Shown in pieces: positions 37,676-48,414 of a stretch of 64,000 nucleotides of DNA (the stretch's first letter is position 1; each line of letters opens with the position of its first letter). A program made the position numbers and the translations under genes. This DNA comes from Pseudomonas oryzicola. GTDB lineage: Bacteria; Pseudomonadota; Gammaproteobacteria; Pseudomonadales; Pseudomonadaceae. The stretch is taken from contig NZ_JABWRZ020000001.1 in NCBI RefSeq assembly GCF_014269185.2, positions 3,807,001 through 3,871,000 of the forward strand. The letters are read 5' to 3'. The notes beneath the pieces are model-generated. The model was not told the origin of the DNA. It was given only the letters and a program-made list of their open reading frames with translations, and searched no databases.

Positions 37676-38950
37676 ATGAAACCGCTGAAAACGCTCCTTC
37701 CAGCAGCATTCATCACCCTCTGCGGCGGACTGCCATCCGTTTCGAACGCCGCAGATTTGACGATTTCGTGTGGCGCAGTGGGTGCGGAGTTGGCACTCTG
37801 CAAGGAAGCTGTCGAGGCGTGGTCGAAACAGACCGGCAATAACGTCGAGGTGGTTTCCACGCCTAATTCGGCGACCGAGAGGTTGTCGTTCTACCAACAG
37901 ATCCTCAGTGCGCAGTCCACCGACATCGACATCATCCAGATCGATATGGTGTGGCCGGGGATGCTGGCCAACCACCTGCTGGATCTGCGCGAGGTACTTC
38001 CTGCCAACGCTACCCAGGGCTACTTCCAGGCACAGGTGGATAACGCCACGGTGAACGGGCGGCTGGTGACGATGCCCTGGTTCACCGACTCGGGCCTGCT
38101 GTATTACCGCAAAGACTTGCTCGAGAAGTACAACCGGCCGGTTCCGCAGACCTGGGAGGAAATGACCGCTACCGCCAAGTATGTTCAACAGGCCGAGCGC
38201 ACTGCCGGGAACGCCAATGCCTGGGGTTATATCTTCCAGGGACGCGCCTACGAGGGCCTGACGTGTAACGCACTGGAGTGGATCAGCAGCCAGCCGCAAG
38301 GCGGACTGATCAACCCTCTCGGCGACATCGTGGTTAACACTCAGGCCTCAAGGGCGGCTTTGACCCTGGCGCAAAGCTGGGTGGGAGACATCTCCCCGCG
38401 AGGCGTACTCAACTACACCGAGGAAGAAGGACGTGGCGTATTCCAATCGGGAAATGCGTTGTTCATGCGTAACTGGCCTTATGTCTGGGCCTTGGTACAA
38501 AGCCCGGACAGTGCCGTAAAAGACAAGGTCGGGGTCGCCCCCCTACCCCGTGGCGGCATAACCGGCACCCATGCCTCCACCCTCGGTGGCTGGGGCCTGG
38601 CAGTATCGCGCTACAGCGCCCATCCAAGACTTGCCGCAGAGTTGGTGAGCTACTTGAGCAGTGCCCAGCAGCAGAAACATCGTGCCCTGGTCGGCGCCTA
38701 CAACCCGGTTATCGAGTCGCTGTATCAAGATCCCGACCTGCTCACGGCAATGCCTTATTACAGTCAGTTGCACAGCATTCTCAACGATGGGGTGATGCGC
38801 CCCGCCTCGATAACCGCCGACCGTTATCCCCGCGTCTCCAATGCGTTCTTCGATCGAGTGCATGGTGTGCTGGCGGGCGAGCAGCCTGTCGATCAGGCGC
38901 TGACCGAACTGGAGAGTGAACTCACTCGCATCAAACGTCGGAGCTGGTAA
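37676..38950 (+). CDS. ABC transporter sugar-binding protein
   Basis: A 424-residue periplasmic protein with a signal peptide (MKPLKTLLPAAFITLCGGLP, cleavage near SNA-AD) and the MalE/UgpB-type family-1 solute-binding fold: QQILSAQSTDIDIIQIDMVW, MPWFTDSGLLYYRKDLL, and the GGWGLAVSRYSAHPRLAAEL region. It delivers a di- or oligosaccharide to the two permeases. Start ATG 37676 (AAAGGGC upstream) is chosen over an open upstream frame. It is the first gene of the rightward operon. Confidence 0.93.
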   Translation: MKPLKTLLPAAFITLCGGLPSVSNAADLTISCGAVGAELALCKEAVEAWSKQTGNNVEVVSTPNSATERLSFYQQILSAQSTDIDIIQIDMVWPGMLANHLLDLREVLPANATQGYFQAQVDNATVNGRLVTMPWFTDSGLLYYRKDLLEKYNRPVPQTWEEMTATAKYVQQAERTAGNANAWGYIFQGRAYEGLTCNALEWISSQPQGGLINPLGDIVVNTQASRAALTLAQSWVGDISPRGVLNYTEEEGRGVFQSGNALFMRNWPYVWALVQSPDSAVKDKVGVAPLPRGGITGTHASTLGGWGLAVSRYSAHPRLAAELVSYLSSAQQQKHRALVGAYNPVIESLYQDPDLLTAMPYYSQLHSILNDGVMRPASITADRYPRVSNAFFDRVHGVLAGEQPVDQALTELESELTRIKRRSW

Positions 38951-38971
38951 GCCACAAGGAAGGAAATCGCC

Positions 38972-39934
38972 ATGACTGTCTCTACTACTCACGCCCCCGG
39001 TGAGCAGCTCGTGCTCACCCGGGAAACGCCTGTGCATCGCCGCCAAGTACGCGCCGCCTGGCTGTTTCTGACGCCGATGCTGCTATGTCTGGCGCTGGTG
39101 GCGGCCTGGCCACTAATGCGCACATTCTGGCTCAGCCTGACTGACGCCAGCCTGGCGGACACCCGAGATGTATCCTTCATAGGCGTGAGCAATTACCTGT
39201 TCCACAACGGTTCCAGCTGGTCAGGCATCCTGGTGGATGCCCAATGGTGGAACGCTGTTCGCAACACCTTGCATTTCACCGTGGTGTCGGTGGGGCTGGA
39301 GGTCGTCCTGGGATTACTGGTGGCGTTGCTGTTGAACATCAAGTTCACCGGCCGTTCCCTGGTGCGTGCCTTGATTCTGATTCCTTGGGCGATTCCTACC
39401 ATTGTCTCGGCAAAGATCTGGTCGTGGATGCTCAACGACCAGTTCGGCATCATCAATCACCTGATGCTGAGCATCGGCCTGATTGACGCCCCCCTGGCCT
39501 GGACGGCAGATGCGGATCTGTCGATGTGGGCGGTGATCATTGTCGATGTCTGGAAAACCGTCCCGTTTGTCACGCTATTGATGCTGGCGGCCTTGCAGAT
39601 GTTGCCAAGCGATTGCTACGAAGCCGCCAGGGTCGATGGCATTCATCCGCTGAAAGTGTTCTGGCGTGTCACGCTTCCGCTGTTGATACCTGCATTGTTG
39701 GTGGCGGCGATCTTCCGCATCCTCGATTCCCTGCGCGTGTTCGACGTGATCTATGTGCTGACCTCGAATGCTTCGAGCACCATGAGCATGTCGGTCTATG
39801 CCCGCCAACAACTGGTGGAGTTTCAGGATGTCGGTTATGGCAGTGCAGCCTCGACTCTGCTGTTTCTGGTCGTTGCAGTAATCGCCATGCTTTATCTCTA
39901 CCTCGGACGCCGTCAGATGGAGGTCCGGTCATGA
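38972..39934 (+). CDS. ABC sugar permease (MalF-like)
   Basis: A 320-residue inner-membrane protein with about six helices and the EAA loop that contacts the ATPase (DCYEAARVDGIHPLKVFWRV). The N-terminus up to about residue 28 is cytoplasmic. AAGGAAGGAAA precedes the ATG, 21 bases after the binding-protein stop. Its stop overlaps the next permease by 4 bases (ATGA). It forms the membrane channel with the second permease. Confidence 0.93.
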   Translation: MTVSTTHAPGEQLVLTRETPVHRRQVRAAWLFLTPMLLCLALVAAWPLMRTFWLSLTDASLADTRDVSFIGVSNYLFHNGSSWSGILVDAQWWNAVRNTLHFTVVSVGLEVVLGLLVALLLNIKFTGRSLVRALILIPWAIPTIVSAKIWSWMLNDQFGIINHLMLSIGLIDAPLAWTADADLSMWAVIIVDVWKTVPFVTLLMLAALQMLPSDCYEAARVDGIHPLKVFWRVTLPLLIPALLVAAIFRILDSLRVFDVIYVLTSNASSTMSMSVYARQQLVEFQDVGYGSAASTLLFLVVAVIAMLYLYLGRRQMEVRS

Positions 39935-40773
39935 GCCTGCGCCTACTCAAGAAAACACTGTTACGTCTCGGGTTCTGGTGCCTGATCGTGGTTTTGCTGC
40001 TGTATGCGGTCTTTCCTTTCTACTACGCCATCGTAACTTCGCTGAAGCCGTCCGGCACCTTGTTCGAGGTGAGCTACTGGATCGAAAGCCTCGATTTCTC
40101 CAATTACGCGGCAGTACTCCACCAAGCCTCGTTCCTGCGAGCGATCGGTAACTCGCTGGTGGTCGCGCTTTGCGTGGTGACCCTGGCGCTGTTCCTCAGT
40201 GTGACCGCCGCCTATGCCTTGGGACGGGTGAAATTCCGTGGGCGTGGCACGGTATTGATGATGGTGCTCGGCGTGTCGATGTTTCCCCAGGTTGCCGTAC
40301 TGTCGGGGCTGTTCGAAGTGGTACGCGCCCTGGGCCTGTACAACACCTCCTGGGCTTTGATCCTGAGCTACACGATTTTCACCCTGCCGTTCACCGTCTG
40401 GGTGCTGACGACGTTCATGGGCCAACTGCCACATGAACTGGAAGAAGCAGCAATCATGGATGGCGCTTCGCCCTGGGTAACGCTTACCCGGGTGCTGTTG
40501 CCGCTGCTATGGCCTGCACTGGTCACCACCGGTTTGCTGGCTTTTATTGCAGCGTGGAACGAGTTCCTGTTCGCCTTGACCTTCACCCTCACCGACACGC
40601 AACGCACGGTGCCGGTTGCCATCGCCTTGATTTCCGGTGGTAGCCCCCATGAGCTGCCATGGGGGCTGTTGATGGCCGCATCGGTGCTGGTCACTGTCCC
40701 TCTGGTGATGCTGGTACTGATCTTCCAGCGCCGAATCGTATCCGGTCTCACTGCCGGTGCGTTGAAGGGTTGA
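39931..40773 (+). CDS. ABC sugar permease (MalG-like)
   Basis: A 280-residue inner-membrane protein with six predicted helices, starting MSLRLLKKTLLRLGFW. The EAA loop is ELEEAAIMDGASPWVTLTRV. The C-terminal helix ends with LIFQRRIVSGLTAGALKG, a signature of MalG-type subunits. It overlaps the first permease by 4 bases; the ATPase gene begins 27 bases later. Confidence 0.93.
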   Translation: MSLRLLKKTLLRLGFWCLIVVLLLYAVFPFYYAIVTSLKPSGTLFEVSYWIESLDFSNYAAVLHQASFLRAIGNSLVVALCVVTLALFLSVTAAYALGRVKFRGRGTVLMMVLGVSMFPQVAVLSGLFEVVRALGLYNTSWALILSYTIFTLPFTVWVLTTFMGQLPHELEEAAIMDGASPWVTLTRVLLPLLWPALVTTGLLAFIAAWNEFLFALTFTLTDTQRTVPVAIALISGGSPHELPWGLLMAASVLVTVPLVMLVLIFQRRIVSGLTAGALKG

Positions 40774-40800
40774 TGCCCAACAAATACAAGGAACAGCATC

Positions 40801-41942
<1,142 letters not shown>

Positions 41943-41946
<4 letters not shown>

Positions 41947-43445
41947 CCTTGTCTTCGAACAACATGAGCGATCCAATGCCTTCTCCCCTTGACCTTGCAC
42001 AGCAGGCACTGAGTGACGGCCTGGCTCGTGTCATCCAGGATTATCGGCCTGGTTATCATATTGCCCCCCCTGCAGGCTGGATGAATGACCCTAATGGGGT
42101 CGTGTACTTTCGTGGCGAATATCACGTTTTCTATCAACATTACCCCTTCGAAGCGAAATGGGGCCCGATGCATTGGGGGCACGCCAAGAGTGCCGATCTG
42201 GTTCATTGGCAGCACCTGCCCATTGCCCTGGCACCCGGCGATGACTTCGACCGTGATGGATGTTTTTCCGGTAGTGCGGTGGTGTGCGGGGATACCCTCG
42301 CACTGATCTACACCGGGCACACCTGGCTGGGGGAAGTGGGCGACGAGCGCGCGATCCGTCAAGTACAGTGCCTGGCCACCAGCACCGACGGCATCCGTTT
42401 CGTCAAGCAGGGGGCCGTCATCGACAGCGCGCCGCACGACGCGATAATGCACTTTCGAGACCCCAAGGTATGGAAGGAAGATGGCTATTGGTACCTGATT
42501 GCCGGCGCACGCCTGGGCGATAGGCCGTTGCTCCCGCTGTACCGTTCAACAGACCTGTTCACCTGGGAGTTCCTCGACTACACGGCCAGTGGCAGCGCGG
42601 GCGATGGCTACATGTGGGAGTGTCCGGATCTGTTTCCACTGAATGGACGCGATGTGCTGCTGTACTCCCCCCAAGGCATGCAACCCCAAGGTTATGAACG
42701 GCTCAACAAATACCAGACCGGTTATCGAGTGGGCCGACTCGACAGCGAGTGGCACTTCACCGGCGGGCCTTTCATCGAGCTGGATAACGGCCACGATTTC
42801 TATGCAGCGCAAACGTTTTCAGGCGCCGATGGTCGACGACTTTTATGGGCCTGGCTCGACATGTGGGAAAGCCCGATGCCGACCAAAGCCCATCACTGGT
42901 GCGGCATGCTCGGTTTGCCTCGCGAACTCGAACTGCGCGCAGATCGTCTGTGCGTGTACCCGGCACGGGAGCTCACAGCTCTGCGCAAGGCGCCATTGCC
43001 AAGTACGCCATGGTGGGATGGGCCGGGAACCCGGTGGGTGCAGCAAGTGAATGGCGATATGCTCGAAATCCATGTGCACCTGGATCTGCTCGGCTGCACC
43101 GATGGCCACCTGGGGATCGCCTTGCGCTGCAGCGCCGATGGCCGTGAAGAAACCCTGCTCTACCATGATGCCTCGTTACGCCGCCTGGTGCTTGACCGCA
43201 GCCACTCGGGTGCGCACACCACAGGCCAGCGAAGCGTGGCGATAGACCCAGGGCAGGAGCGACTCGAACTGCGCATATACCTGGATCGTTCGTCCATTGA
43301 GGTGTTCGACGAAAACGGCCGCTTCAGCCTCAGCAGTCGCCTCTATCCGCAGACCGACAGCCTGGGAGTGAAGCTCCTTGCCAGCGGGAATGGCGGGCGT
43401 GTCTCCATTCCTAGAGCATGGTCTCTCGCCTCGGGATGGCTATGA
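41943..43445 (+). CDS. Cytoplasmic GH32 sucrose/fructoside hydrolase (ScrB-like)
   Basis: A 500-residue glycoside hydrolase family 32 enzyme. Asp49 of WMNDPNG is the nucleophile, RDP (172-174) stabilises the transition state, and Glu226 of ECPD is the acid/base. A C-terminal beta-sandwich ends with the DRSSIEVFDENGRFSLSSR signature. There is no signal peptide, so it cleaves sugar inside the cell after ABC import. The sugar may be unphosphorylated because no PTS is present. Sucrose is the simplest substrate; short fructans are possible. The start overlaps the ATPase stop by 4 bases; Met8 is an alternative. Confidence 0.94.
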
Positions 43446-43475
43446 GCAGCATCATGCAAATCGCAAAAAGCGCAG

Positions 43476-43490
43476 ATCATGTGTCATGAT
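43476..43490. promoter_or_regulatory. Inverted repeat before the LacI gene
   Basis: ATCATG-TGT-CATGAT is a 6+6 perfect inverted repeat with a 3-base centre, 30 bases upstream of the LacI-family start. It may be an operator for self-control. It differs from the GTTAACGTTAAC palindrome, so the two may bind different proteins or only one may be real. Confidence 0.45.
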
Positions 43491-43520
43491 TCGTCGCAAA
43501 CCTGACCGGTCTCACCCCGA

Positions 43521-44513
43521 ATGACTTCAGTGAAAGACGTTGCACAACTGGCCGGTGTGTCCCTGATGACAGTTTCCAGAGCGCTCAACAATCCGGAAAA
43601 ATTGAGCCCCGAAACCTATCAGCGGGTACGTCGCGCCATTGATGAACTGCAATTCGTACCGAGCCTGTCGGCGCGCAAGATTCGCGGCGACAACCTCCAG
43701 ACACGAACCATCGGCGTGTTCGCGCTGGACACAGCGACCACGCCGTTCGCCGTCGAACTGCTGCTGTCCATCGAACAGACTGCGCAACAGGCAGGCTGGA
43801 ATGTCTTTATCCTTAACCTGCTAAGCAACCCGCCTACCGATCAGAACATCGACCTTATGTTGTCACACCGCCCTGACGGGTTGATTTTCAGCGCCATGGG
43901 ACTGCGCCAGGTGTGTATTCCCGAGCGGTTGAAGAGCAAACCCCTGGTACTCGCCAATTGCCTGGCGGATGACAGCCACTTGGCGAGTTATGTGCCCGAC
44001 GACGAAACGGGGCAGTATCGAGCCGTACATCACGCATTGAGCCAAGGCTATCAGCGCCCCTTGCTTATCAACCTGCCAAAGCAGAGTCTGGCCTGGGGGT
44101 TACGTCAAAAAGGCATGCAGCGAGCTTGTCAGGCATTCGGACTGGCGCCTGACGCACTCCTGCAGTACGACCTGTCCGAGCATGACGCCTATGGTGAAAC
44201 TGCCGCCATCCTCGACCGGCACATCACTGATGGTCGCCCCCAATTCGACATTCTGATCTGTGGCAACGACCGCATTGCGTTATGTGCCTATCAGGTGTTG
44301 CTGGGCCGCGGCCTGAAAATTCCCGACGATGTCGCCGTGCTTGGCTACGACAACATGATCGGTATTGCCGAGCTGTTCATCCCGCCACTGACCACAGTGC
44401 AACTACCGTACTACGAGATCGGTCGCAAGGCTGCCCGGCACCTGATCGACGCCTTGGAGAAACCGGGAGCTGAGCCAGTGGATTGCCCGTTGGTGATCAG
44501 GGCATCCGTGTAA
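43521..44513 (+). CDS. LacI-family repressor (ScrR/FruR-like)
   Basis: A 330-residue regulator with the N-terminal LacI HTH (SVKDVAQLAGVSLMTVSRAL) and hinge helix (VPSLSARKIRGDNLQTRTIG), then a periplasmic-binding-protein-like effector domain with VLGYDNMIGIAELFIPPLTT near the end. The family usually represses its locus until a sugar or sugar phosphate binds. The ATG has no strong ribosome site and lies 75 bases after GH32. It is the last gene of the rightward unit, the probable regulator of both the ABC/GH32 and porin/kinase units. Confidence 0.93.
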   Translation: MTSVKDVAQLAGVSLMTVSRALNNPEKLSPETYQRVRRAIDELQFVPSLSARKIRGDNLQTRTIGVFALDTATTPFAVELLLSIEQTAQQAGWNVFILNLLSNPPTDQNIDLMLSHRPDGLIFSAMGLRQVCIPERLKSKPLVLANCLADDSHLASYVPDDETGQYRAVHHALSQGYQRPLLINLPKQSLAWGLRQKGMQRACQAFGLAPDALLQYDLSEHDAYGETAAILDRHITDGRPQFDILICGNDRIALCAYQVLLGRGLKIPDDVAVLGYDNMIGIAELFIPPLTTVQLPYYEIGRKAARHLIDALEKPGAEPVDCPLVIRASV

Positions 44514-44553
44514 GAGCCAGCTTGCCGGTGGAGACGCCAGTAAAGGTCCCCCT

Positions 44554-45375
44554 TCAAAGAGAGGGGGGTGCCACCTCAACGGGCCGGGCGTCCTGCTGTA
44601 CCTCAATCGGCGCCGCCTCCACCGGCGGTGCCACCGGCTGCGAGCCCTGGCTGTCATCCACCGCTGGCGCCGCTACCGCCTCAGTGGCTGGGGCTATGGC
44701 TGCAGGCGTTGGCGCAACCTCAGTCACAGGTGCAGCTGCCGGGGCTGGCGCCGGGTTGGCAGCCGCCTGCTCCGGTAGCCCCAGGGCTGCCGCCGGCTTC
44801 TCGACATTCGGCGCAGGCGCCTCGGCCTTGCTGGCCTGCTTCGGTTTGGGCTTGGGCAGATAGCTCTCCACCAAAGCGAAATAGCGGTCATAGAACTGCG
44901 CCGCCGTCACCGTCTCGCTGGCCACCTTGACCATGGAGTCGTCGCTGGAGCCGATCGGCATCGAAACCGAACCCAGCACCCCCACGCCCAGGCTGGCCGA
45001 GGTGTTGGACTTTTTCAGGGCATAGCGGTCCTGCAGGGCATTGGCGAACATGGTCGAGCGCTTCTCGTCGCTCACATCCGGTGCACAGGTGACGTTGAAG
45101 CTGATCTGCAGGTGATTCTCGCTGTTCTGCTGGAAACTCTTGTTGCCCATCACCTGGTTGGCGCCGCTGCTGGTGATGATGTAGCCCTGGCTGAGCAAGG
45201 CGCGCCGGGCGGCCTCGCAAGAGCCGGCATCGCTCACCGGGAAGCTGCGCGAAAAGGTGCCCGAGTCATCGAAATTCTCGTGCTCGTAGACGGCGGCTTT
45301 TTTTGAGGAACAACCGGTCACGCCCGCCAGCACCAGGGCCAGCCCGAGCGCACCAAAGACGGAAGATCTGGTCAT
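44554..45375 (-). CDS. DUF2242 lipoprotein
   Basis: A 273-residue protein. The N-terminus has a lipoprotein signal (LVLAGVTGCSS; acylated Cys in VTGC). The middle contains DSGTFSRSFPVSDAGSCEAA, ALLSQGYIITSS and YALKKSNTSASLGVGVLGSV, which match the uncharacterised DUF2242 family. The last about 100 residues are a Pro/Ala-rich tail (repeated PAPAPAAAP-like sequences), probably extended. It is anchored in the cell envelope. ATG 45375 is chosen, as upstream codons do not fit. A tRNA operon terminator lies upstream. Confidence 0.88.
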   Translation of the reverse strand: MTRSSVFGALGLALVLAGVTGCSSKKAAVYEHENFDDSGTFSRSFPVSDAGSCEAARRALLSQGYIITSSGANQVMGNKSFQQNSENHLQISFNVTCAPDVSDEKRSTMFANALQDRYALKKSNTSASLGVGVLGSVSMPIGSSDDSMVKVASETVTAAQFYDRYFALVESYLPKPKPKQASKAEAPAPNVEKPAAALGLPEQAAANPAPAPAAAPVTEVAPTPAAIAPATEAVAAPAVDDSQGSQPVAPPVEAAPIEVQQDARPVEVAPPSL

Positions 45376-45508
45376 TGCGTATTCCGGGTAAGTCAGAAAG
45401 GTGCCTATTGTGCAACACACGAGGCTGGCACAGGAACCGTTGATCGGTGAAGAGTCTGTCAGATTCGTGTAAATCTGGGCCAAGGCCGGCGATGGTCAGG
45501 CGTAGAAA

Positions 45509-45538
45509 CGAAAAAAGCGACCCTGAGGTCGCTTTTTC
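45509..45538 (-). terminator. Intrinsic terminator of the tRNA operon
   Basis: On the minus strand GAAAAAGCGACC, a short loop and GGTCGCTTTTTTC form a stem ending in six T residues, 37 bases after the last tRNA-Asp. The A-rich opposite side makes it potentially bidirectional. Confidence 0.85.
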
Positions 45539-45574
45539 GTGCTTCGAGGCGTTCAAGGGGCCTCGAGGCGAAGA

Positions 45575-45651
45575 TGGCGCAGCGGACGGGACTCGAACCC
45601 GCGACCCCCGGCGTGACAGGCCGGTATTCTAACCGACTGAACTACCGCTGC
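45575..45651 (-). tRNA. tRNA-Asp (GTC), copy 3
   Basis: 77 bases; on the minus strand it begins GCAGCGGTAGTTCAGTCGG, has anticodon GTC in the CTGTCAC loop, the T arm GGTTCGAGTCC and an encoded CCA end. It is identical to the two copies upstream and is the last gene of the operon, just before the terminator at 45509-45538. Confidence 0.97.
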
Positions 45652-45722
45652 GTATCATTCAGGCTTGCGCCCGATTGAAACCTGGGTCTACCCTTCCGGC
45701 TCGATGGCCTCAGGACAGGCAC

Positions 45723-45747
45723 AAAAAAAGCGATGACTGGATCGCTT
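45723..45747 (-). terminator. Terminator-like hairpin between tRNA-Asp copies
   Basis: On the minus strand AAGCGATC, a short loop and ATCGCTT are followed by a run of T residues. It lies between the second and third tRNA-Asp copies in transcription order, so it may reduce expression of the last copy or serve as a processing site. Confidence 0.65.
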
Positions 45748-45792
45748 CTCTTGTGTTTGCTTCAAGGTGTTCAAGGGACCTTGAAACGAAGA

Positions 45793-45869
45793 TGGCGCAG
45801 CGGACGGGACTCGAACCCGCGACCCCCGGCGTGACAGGCCGGTATTCTAACCGACTGAACTACCGCTGC
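45793..45869 (-). tRNA. tRNA-Asp (GTC), copy 2
   Basis: 77 bases, the same sequence as the flanking copies, with anticodon GTC and encoded CCA. Its flanks (TTCAGGCTTGCGCCCGATTG on the plus strand) repeat those of the copy at 45575-45651, indicating duplication of a unit larger than the tRNA. Confidence 0.97.
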
Positions 45870-45969
45870 GTATCGTTCAGGCTTGCGCCCGATTGAAACT
45901 GGGATCAGTCCAAGGCAGGTTGCCTTGCGACTTCAGACCGGTGCCAGGCACCCATCTGTTACTGAAAAA

Positions 45970-46046
45970 TGGCGCAGCGGACGGGACTCGAACCCGCGAC
46001 CCCCGGCGTGACAGGCCGGTATTCTAACCGACTGAACTACCGCTGC
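45970..46046 (-). tRNA. tRNA-Asp (GTC), copy 1
   Basis: 77 bases, identical tRNA-Asp with anticodon GTC and encoded CCA. It follows tRNA-Val by 66 bases in transcription order, and its spacer differs from those of the other two Asp copies. Confidence 0.97.
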
Positions 46047-46112
46047 GCAGTGCGTTCCTCTCTGGCTATCGGCTTCTTGCGAAACCTGAAGCACCAGGAA
46101 CATCTCAGGAAG

Positions 46113-46188
46113 TGGTGGGTGATGACGGGATCGAACCGCCGACCCTCTGCTTGTAAGGCAGATGCTCTCCCGGCTGAGCTAATCACCC
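46113..46188 (-). tRNA. tRNA-Val (TAC)
   Basis: 76 bases on the minus strand: acceptor GGGTGAT, D-arm TAGCTCAGCCGGGAGAGC, anticodon TAC in the CCTTACAAG loop, T arm GGTTCGATCCC and encoded CCA. It is the first gene of the operon after the promoter at 46230-46258. Confidence 0.97.
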
Positions 46189-46229
46189 TCGCGATGTTGC
46201 TTGTTGCGTTTGCTTCGCTGAGGCCGCGA

Positions 46230-46258
46230 AATTTACGCAGGTGGTGAAGCTAAGTCAA
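46230..46258 (-). promoter_or_regulatory. Sigma70 promoter of the tRNA operon
   Basis: On the minus strand the -35 box TTGACT (46258-46253), a 17-base spacer and the -10 box TAAATT (46235-46230) lie about 42 bases before tRNA-Val. The GC-rich stretch after the -10 box (CGCGGCC) resembles the discriminator of stringently controlled stable-RNA promoters. Confidence 0.8.
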
Positions 46259-46302
46259 TAGCCCCGTTGGCTTTTTTTCAAAAAAGGTCGGTTGGCTGCA
46301 CC

Positions 46303-46396
46303 GACCTCTTCGCGGGCTCGCCCGCTCCCACAGGATCTCCACCGATCCTGACCTATGCGAAATACCTGTGGGAGCGGGCGTGCCTGCGAAGAGGCC
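46303..46396. repeat. Inverted pair of REP sequences
   Basis: The left copy (46306-46334) and the inverted right copy (46365-46396) share the GCGGGC/GCCCGC palindrome and CTCCCACAGG or complement, with a 30-base spacer. They lie between the tRNA promoter and the end of the SDR gene. The left copy shares 29 bases with the REP inside the rhomboid gene. Confidence 0.9.
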
Positions 46397-46417
46397 AGTA
46401 CAGGATATGCAGAATGC

Positions 46418-47191
46418 TCAGGTGTAGATCATCTTGCGGGTCATGCCGCCATCGACCACGAACTCCTGGCCGGTAACGAACGCCGCCTGGCGCGACAACA
46501 GCCAGGCCACCATGGCCGCGACGTCTTCAACCGTCCCTACCCTGCCGGTTGGATGCTGGGCATGGTCGGCCTCGGTCAACGGTTCGGCACGGCGCTGCGA
46601 AGGGTCGCGGGCGTCGATCCAGCCCGGGCTCACCGCATTGACACGGATCTCCGGGCCCAGGCTCATGGCCAGGGCATGAGTCAACGCCACCAGGCCGCCC
46701 TTGCTAGCCGCATAGGCCTCGGTATCGGGCTCGGACTGTCGCGCCCGGGTAGACGTCAGGTTGACGATCGCCCCGTTGTGCGCACGCAGGTACGGTGCAC
46801 AATGCTTGGCCAGCAGCATCGGGCCACTGAGGTTGACCGCCAGCACGCGGTTCCACTGCGCCAGGCTCAGGCTTTCCAGGGTGTGGTTGTGCGGGTTGGC
46901 AATGGCCGCGTTGCACACCAACGCGTCCAGGCGGCCAAACTGCCCCAGCACCTCGGAGACCCCGGCACTGACCTGGGCCTCGTCGGCAACGTCCATGGTA
47001 ATGAACCAGGCGTTGTCACCCAGGGCCTTGGCCACCTTGGCGCCACGCTGGCGGTCGAGGTCACTGAGCACCACCTGCCAGCCTTCGCAGATCAGCCAGG
47101 CGGCAATGCCCAGGCCGATGCCGCGCGCGGCACCGGTAACCAGCGCGACCCGGCCATTGTGGCCGGGCGCAGCGCCGCCGATCTCGATCAC
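46418..47191 (-). CDS. Short-chain dehydrogenase/reductase
   Basis: A 257-residue classical SDR: NAD(P) motif [12 protein letters not shown] near residue 20, NNAG-like CNAAIANP, catalytic Ser in [10 protein letters not shown] and YAASK (Tyr/Lys) of the active site, and the C-terminal [14 protein letters not shown]. The substrate is not predictable. Its start overlaps the metZ stop by 4 bases, so it is cotranscribed with metZ and may act on a related metabolite, or just be linked by position. Confidence 0.92.
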   Translation of the reverse strand: MIEIGGAAPGHNGRVALVTGAARGIGLGIAAWLICEGWQVVLSDLDRQRGAKVAKALGDNAWFITMDVADEAQVSAGVSEVLGQFGRLDALVCNAAIANPHNHTLESLSLAQWNRVLAVNLSGPMLLAKHCAPYLRAHNGAIVNLTSTRARQSEPDTEAYAASKGGLVALTHALAMSLGPEIRVNAVSPGWIDARDPSQRRAEPLTEADHAQHPTGRVGTVEDVAAMVAWLLSRQAAFVTGQEFVVDGGMTRKMIYT

Positions 47192-48399
47192 AGGGCCGCC
47201 AGCCCGCGCGCCAGGTCGGCCTGCAGGTCAGCCACGTCTTCCAGGCCCACGGCAACGCGGATCAGGCTGTCGCGGATACCTGCGGCTTCACGCTCCTGCG
47301 GTGTCAGGCGACCGTGGGAGGTGGTGGCCGGGTGGGCGATGGTGGTCTTGCTGTCACCGAGGTTGGTGGTGATGGAGATCACCCGGGTAGCGTCGATGAA
47401 GCGCCAGGCGCCCGCTTTGCCGCCCTTGACCTCGAAACTCACCACCGCACCGAAGCCACTCATCTGGCGCTTGGCCAGCTCGTGCTGCGGGTGGCTCGGC
47501 AGGCCGGCGTAATGCACCTTCTCCACGCCCTCCTGCTGCTCCAGCCATTCGGCCAGTGCCTGGGCGCTTTCGCAGTGCGCACGCATGCGCAGGCGCAGGG
47601 TTTCCAGGCCCTTGGTGAAGATCCAGGCGTTGAACGGGCTGAGGGTCGGGCCTGCGGTACGCAGGAAACCGACCACTTCCTTCATCTGCTCGGCACGCCC
47701 GGCAACCACGCCGCCCATGCAGCGGCCCTGGCCGTCGATGAACTTGGTGGCCGAGTGGAACACGATGTCGGCACCCAGCTTCAGCGGTTGCTGCAGCGCC
47801 GGGGTGCTGAAGCAGTTGTCCACCACCAGCATGGCTCCGCGGGCATGGGCGATTTCGCTGAGGGCAGTGATATCGACCAGCTCGGCCAGCGGATTGGACG
47901 GCGACTCGACGATCAGCAGCCTGGTGTTGGCCTTGATGGCCTTTTCCCAGCCAGCCAGGTCGACCAGCGGCACGTAGTCCACCTGCACGCCAAAGCGCTT
48001 GAAGTACTTCTCGAACAGGCTGATGGTCGAACCGAACACGCTTTGCGACACCAGCACATGGTCACCGGCGCTGCACAGCGACATCACCACGGCGAGGATC
48101 GCAGCCATGCCGGTGGACGTGCCCACGGCCTGTTCGGCGCCTTCCATGGCCGCCAGGCGCTCCTCGAAGGCGCGCACCGACGGGTTGGTGTAACGCGAAT
48201 AGACGTTGCCCGGCGTTTCGCCGGCAAAGCGCGCGGCGGCGTCGGCAGCCGTGCGGAACACATAGCTGGAGGTCAGGAACAGCGCTTCGCTGTGCTCGGC
48301 CTCCGGTGTACGGTGCTGACCGGCGCGCACCGCAAGGGTGTCGAAACCGACACCCTCGAGGTCACTGTCCAGCCGCCCGGCATCCCATTGATCCGTCAT
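47188..48399 (-). CDS. metZ: O-succinylhomoserine sulfhydrylase
   Basis: A 403-residue Cys/Met-metabolism PLP enzyme; the cofactor Lys219 is in [33 protein letters not shown] and [16 protein letters not shown] are typical of the family. It forms homocysteine from O-succinylhomoserine and sulfide in methionine synthesis. Its position directly after purF is the standard Pseudomonas arrangement and is the main reason for the name metZ over other family members. It starts 15 bases downstream of the purF stop. Confidence 0.93.
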   Translation of the reverse strand: MTDQWDAGRLDSDLEGVGFDTLAVRAGQHRTPEAEHSEALFLTSSYVFRTAADAAARFAGETPGNVYSRYTNPSVRAFEERLAAMEGAEQAVGTSTGMAAILAVVMSLCSAGDHVLVSQSVFGSTISLFEKYFKRFGVQVDYVPLVDLAGWEKAIKANTRLLIVESPSNPLAELVDITALSEIAHARGAMLVVDNCFSTPALQQPLKLGADIVFHSATKFIDGQGRCMGGVVAGRAEQMKEVVGFLRTAGPTLSPFNAWIFTKGLETLRLRMRAHCESAQALAEWLEQQEGVEKVHYAGLPSHPQHELAKRQMSGFGAVVSFEVKGGKAGAWRFIDATRVISITTNLGDSKTTIAHPATTSHGRLTPQEREAAGIRDSLIRVAVGLEDVADLQADLARGLAAL

Positions 48400-48414
48400 G
48401 CCGTCGCTCCCGAA

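Noticed and set aside
45575..46188. tRNA cluster as an integration site of an island
   Set aside because: No integrase gene or direct repeat of a tRNA end was seen on either side, so there is no evidence for an att site.
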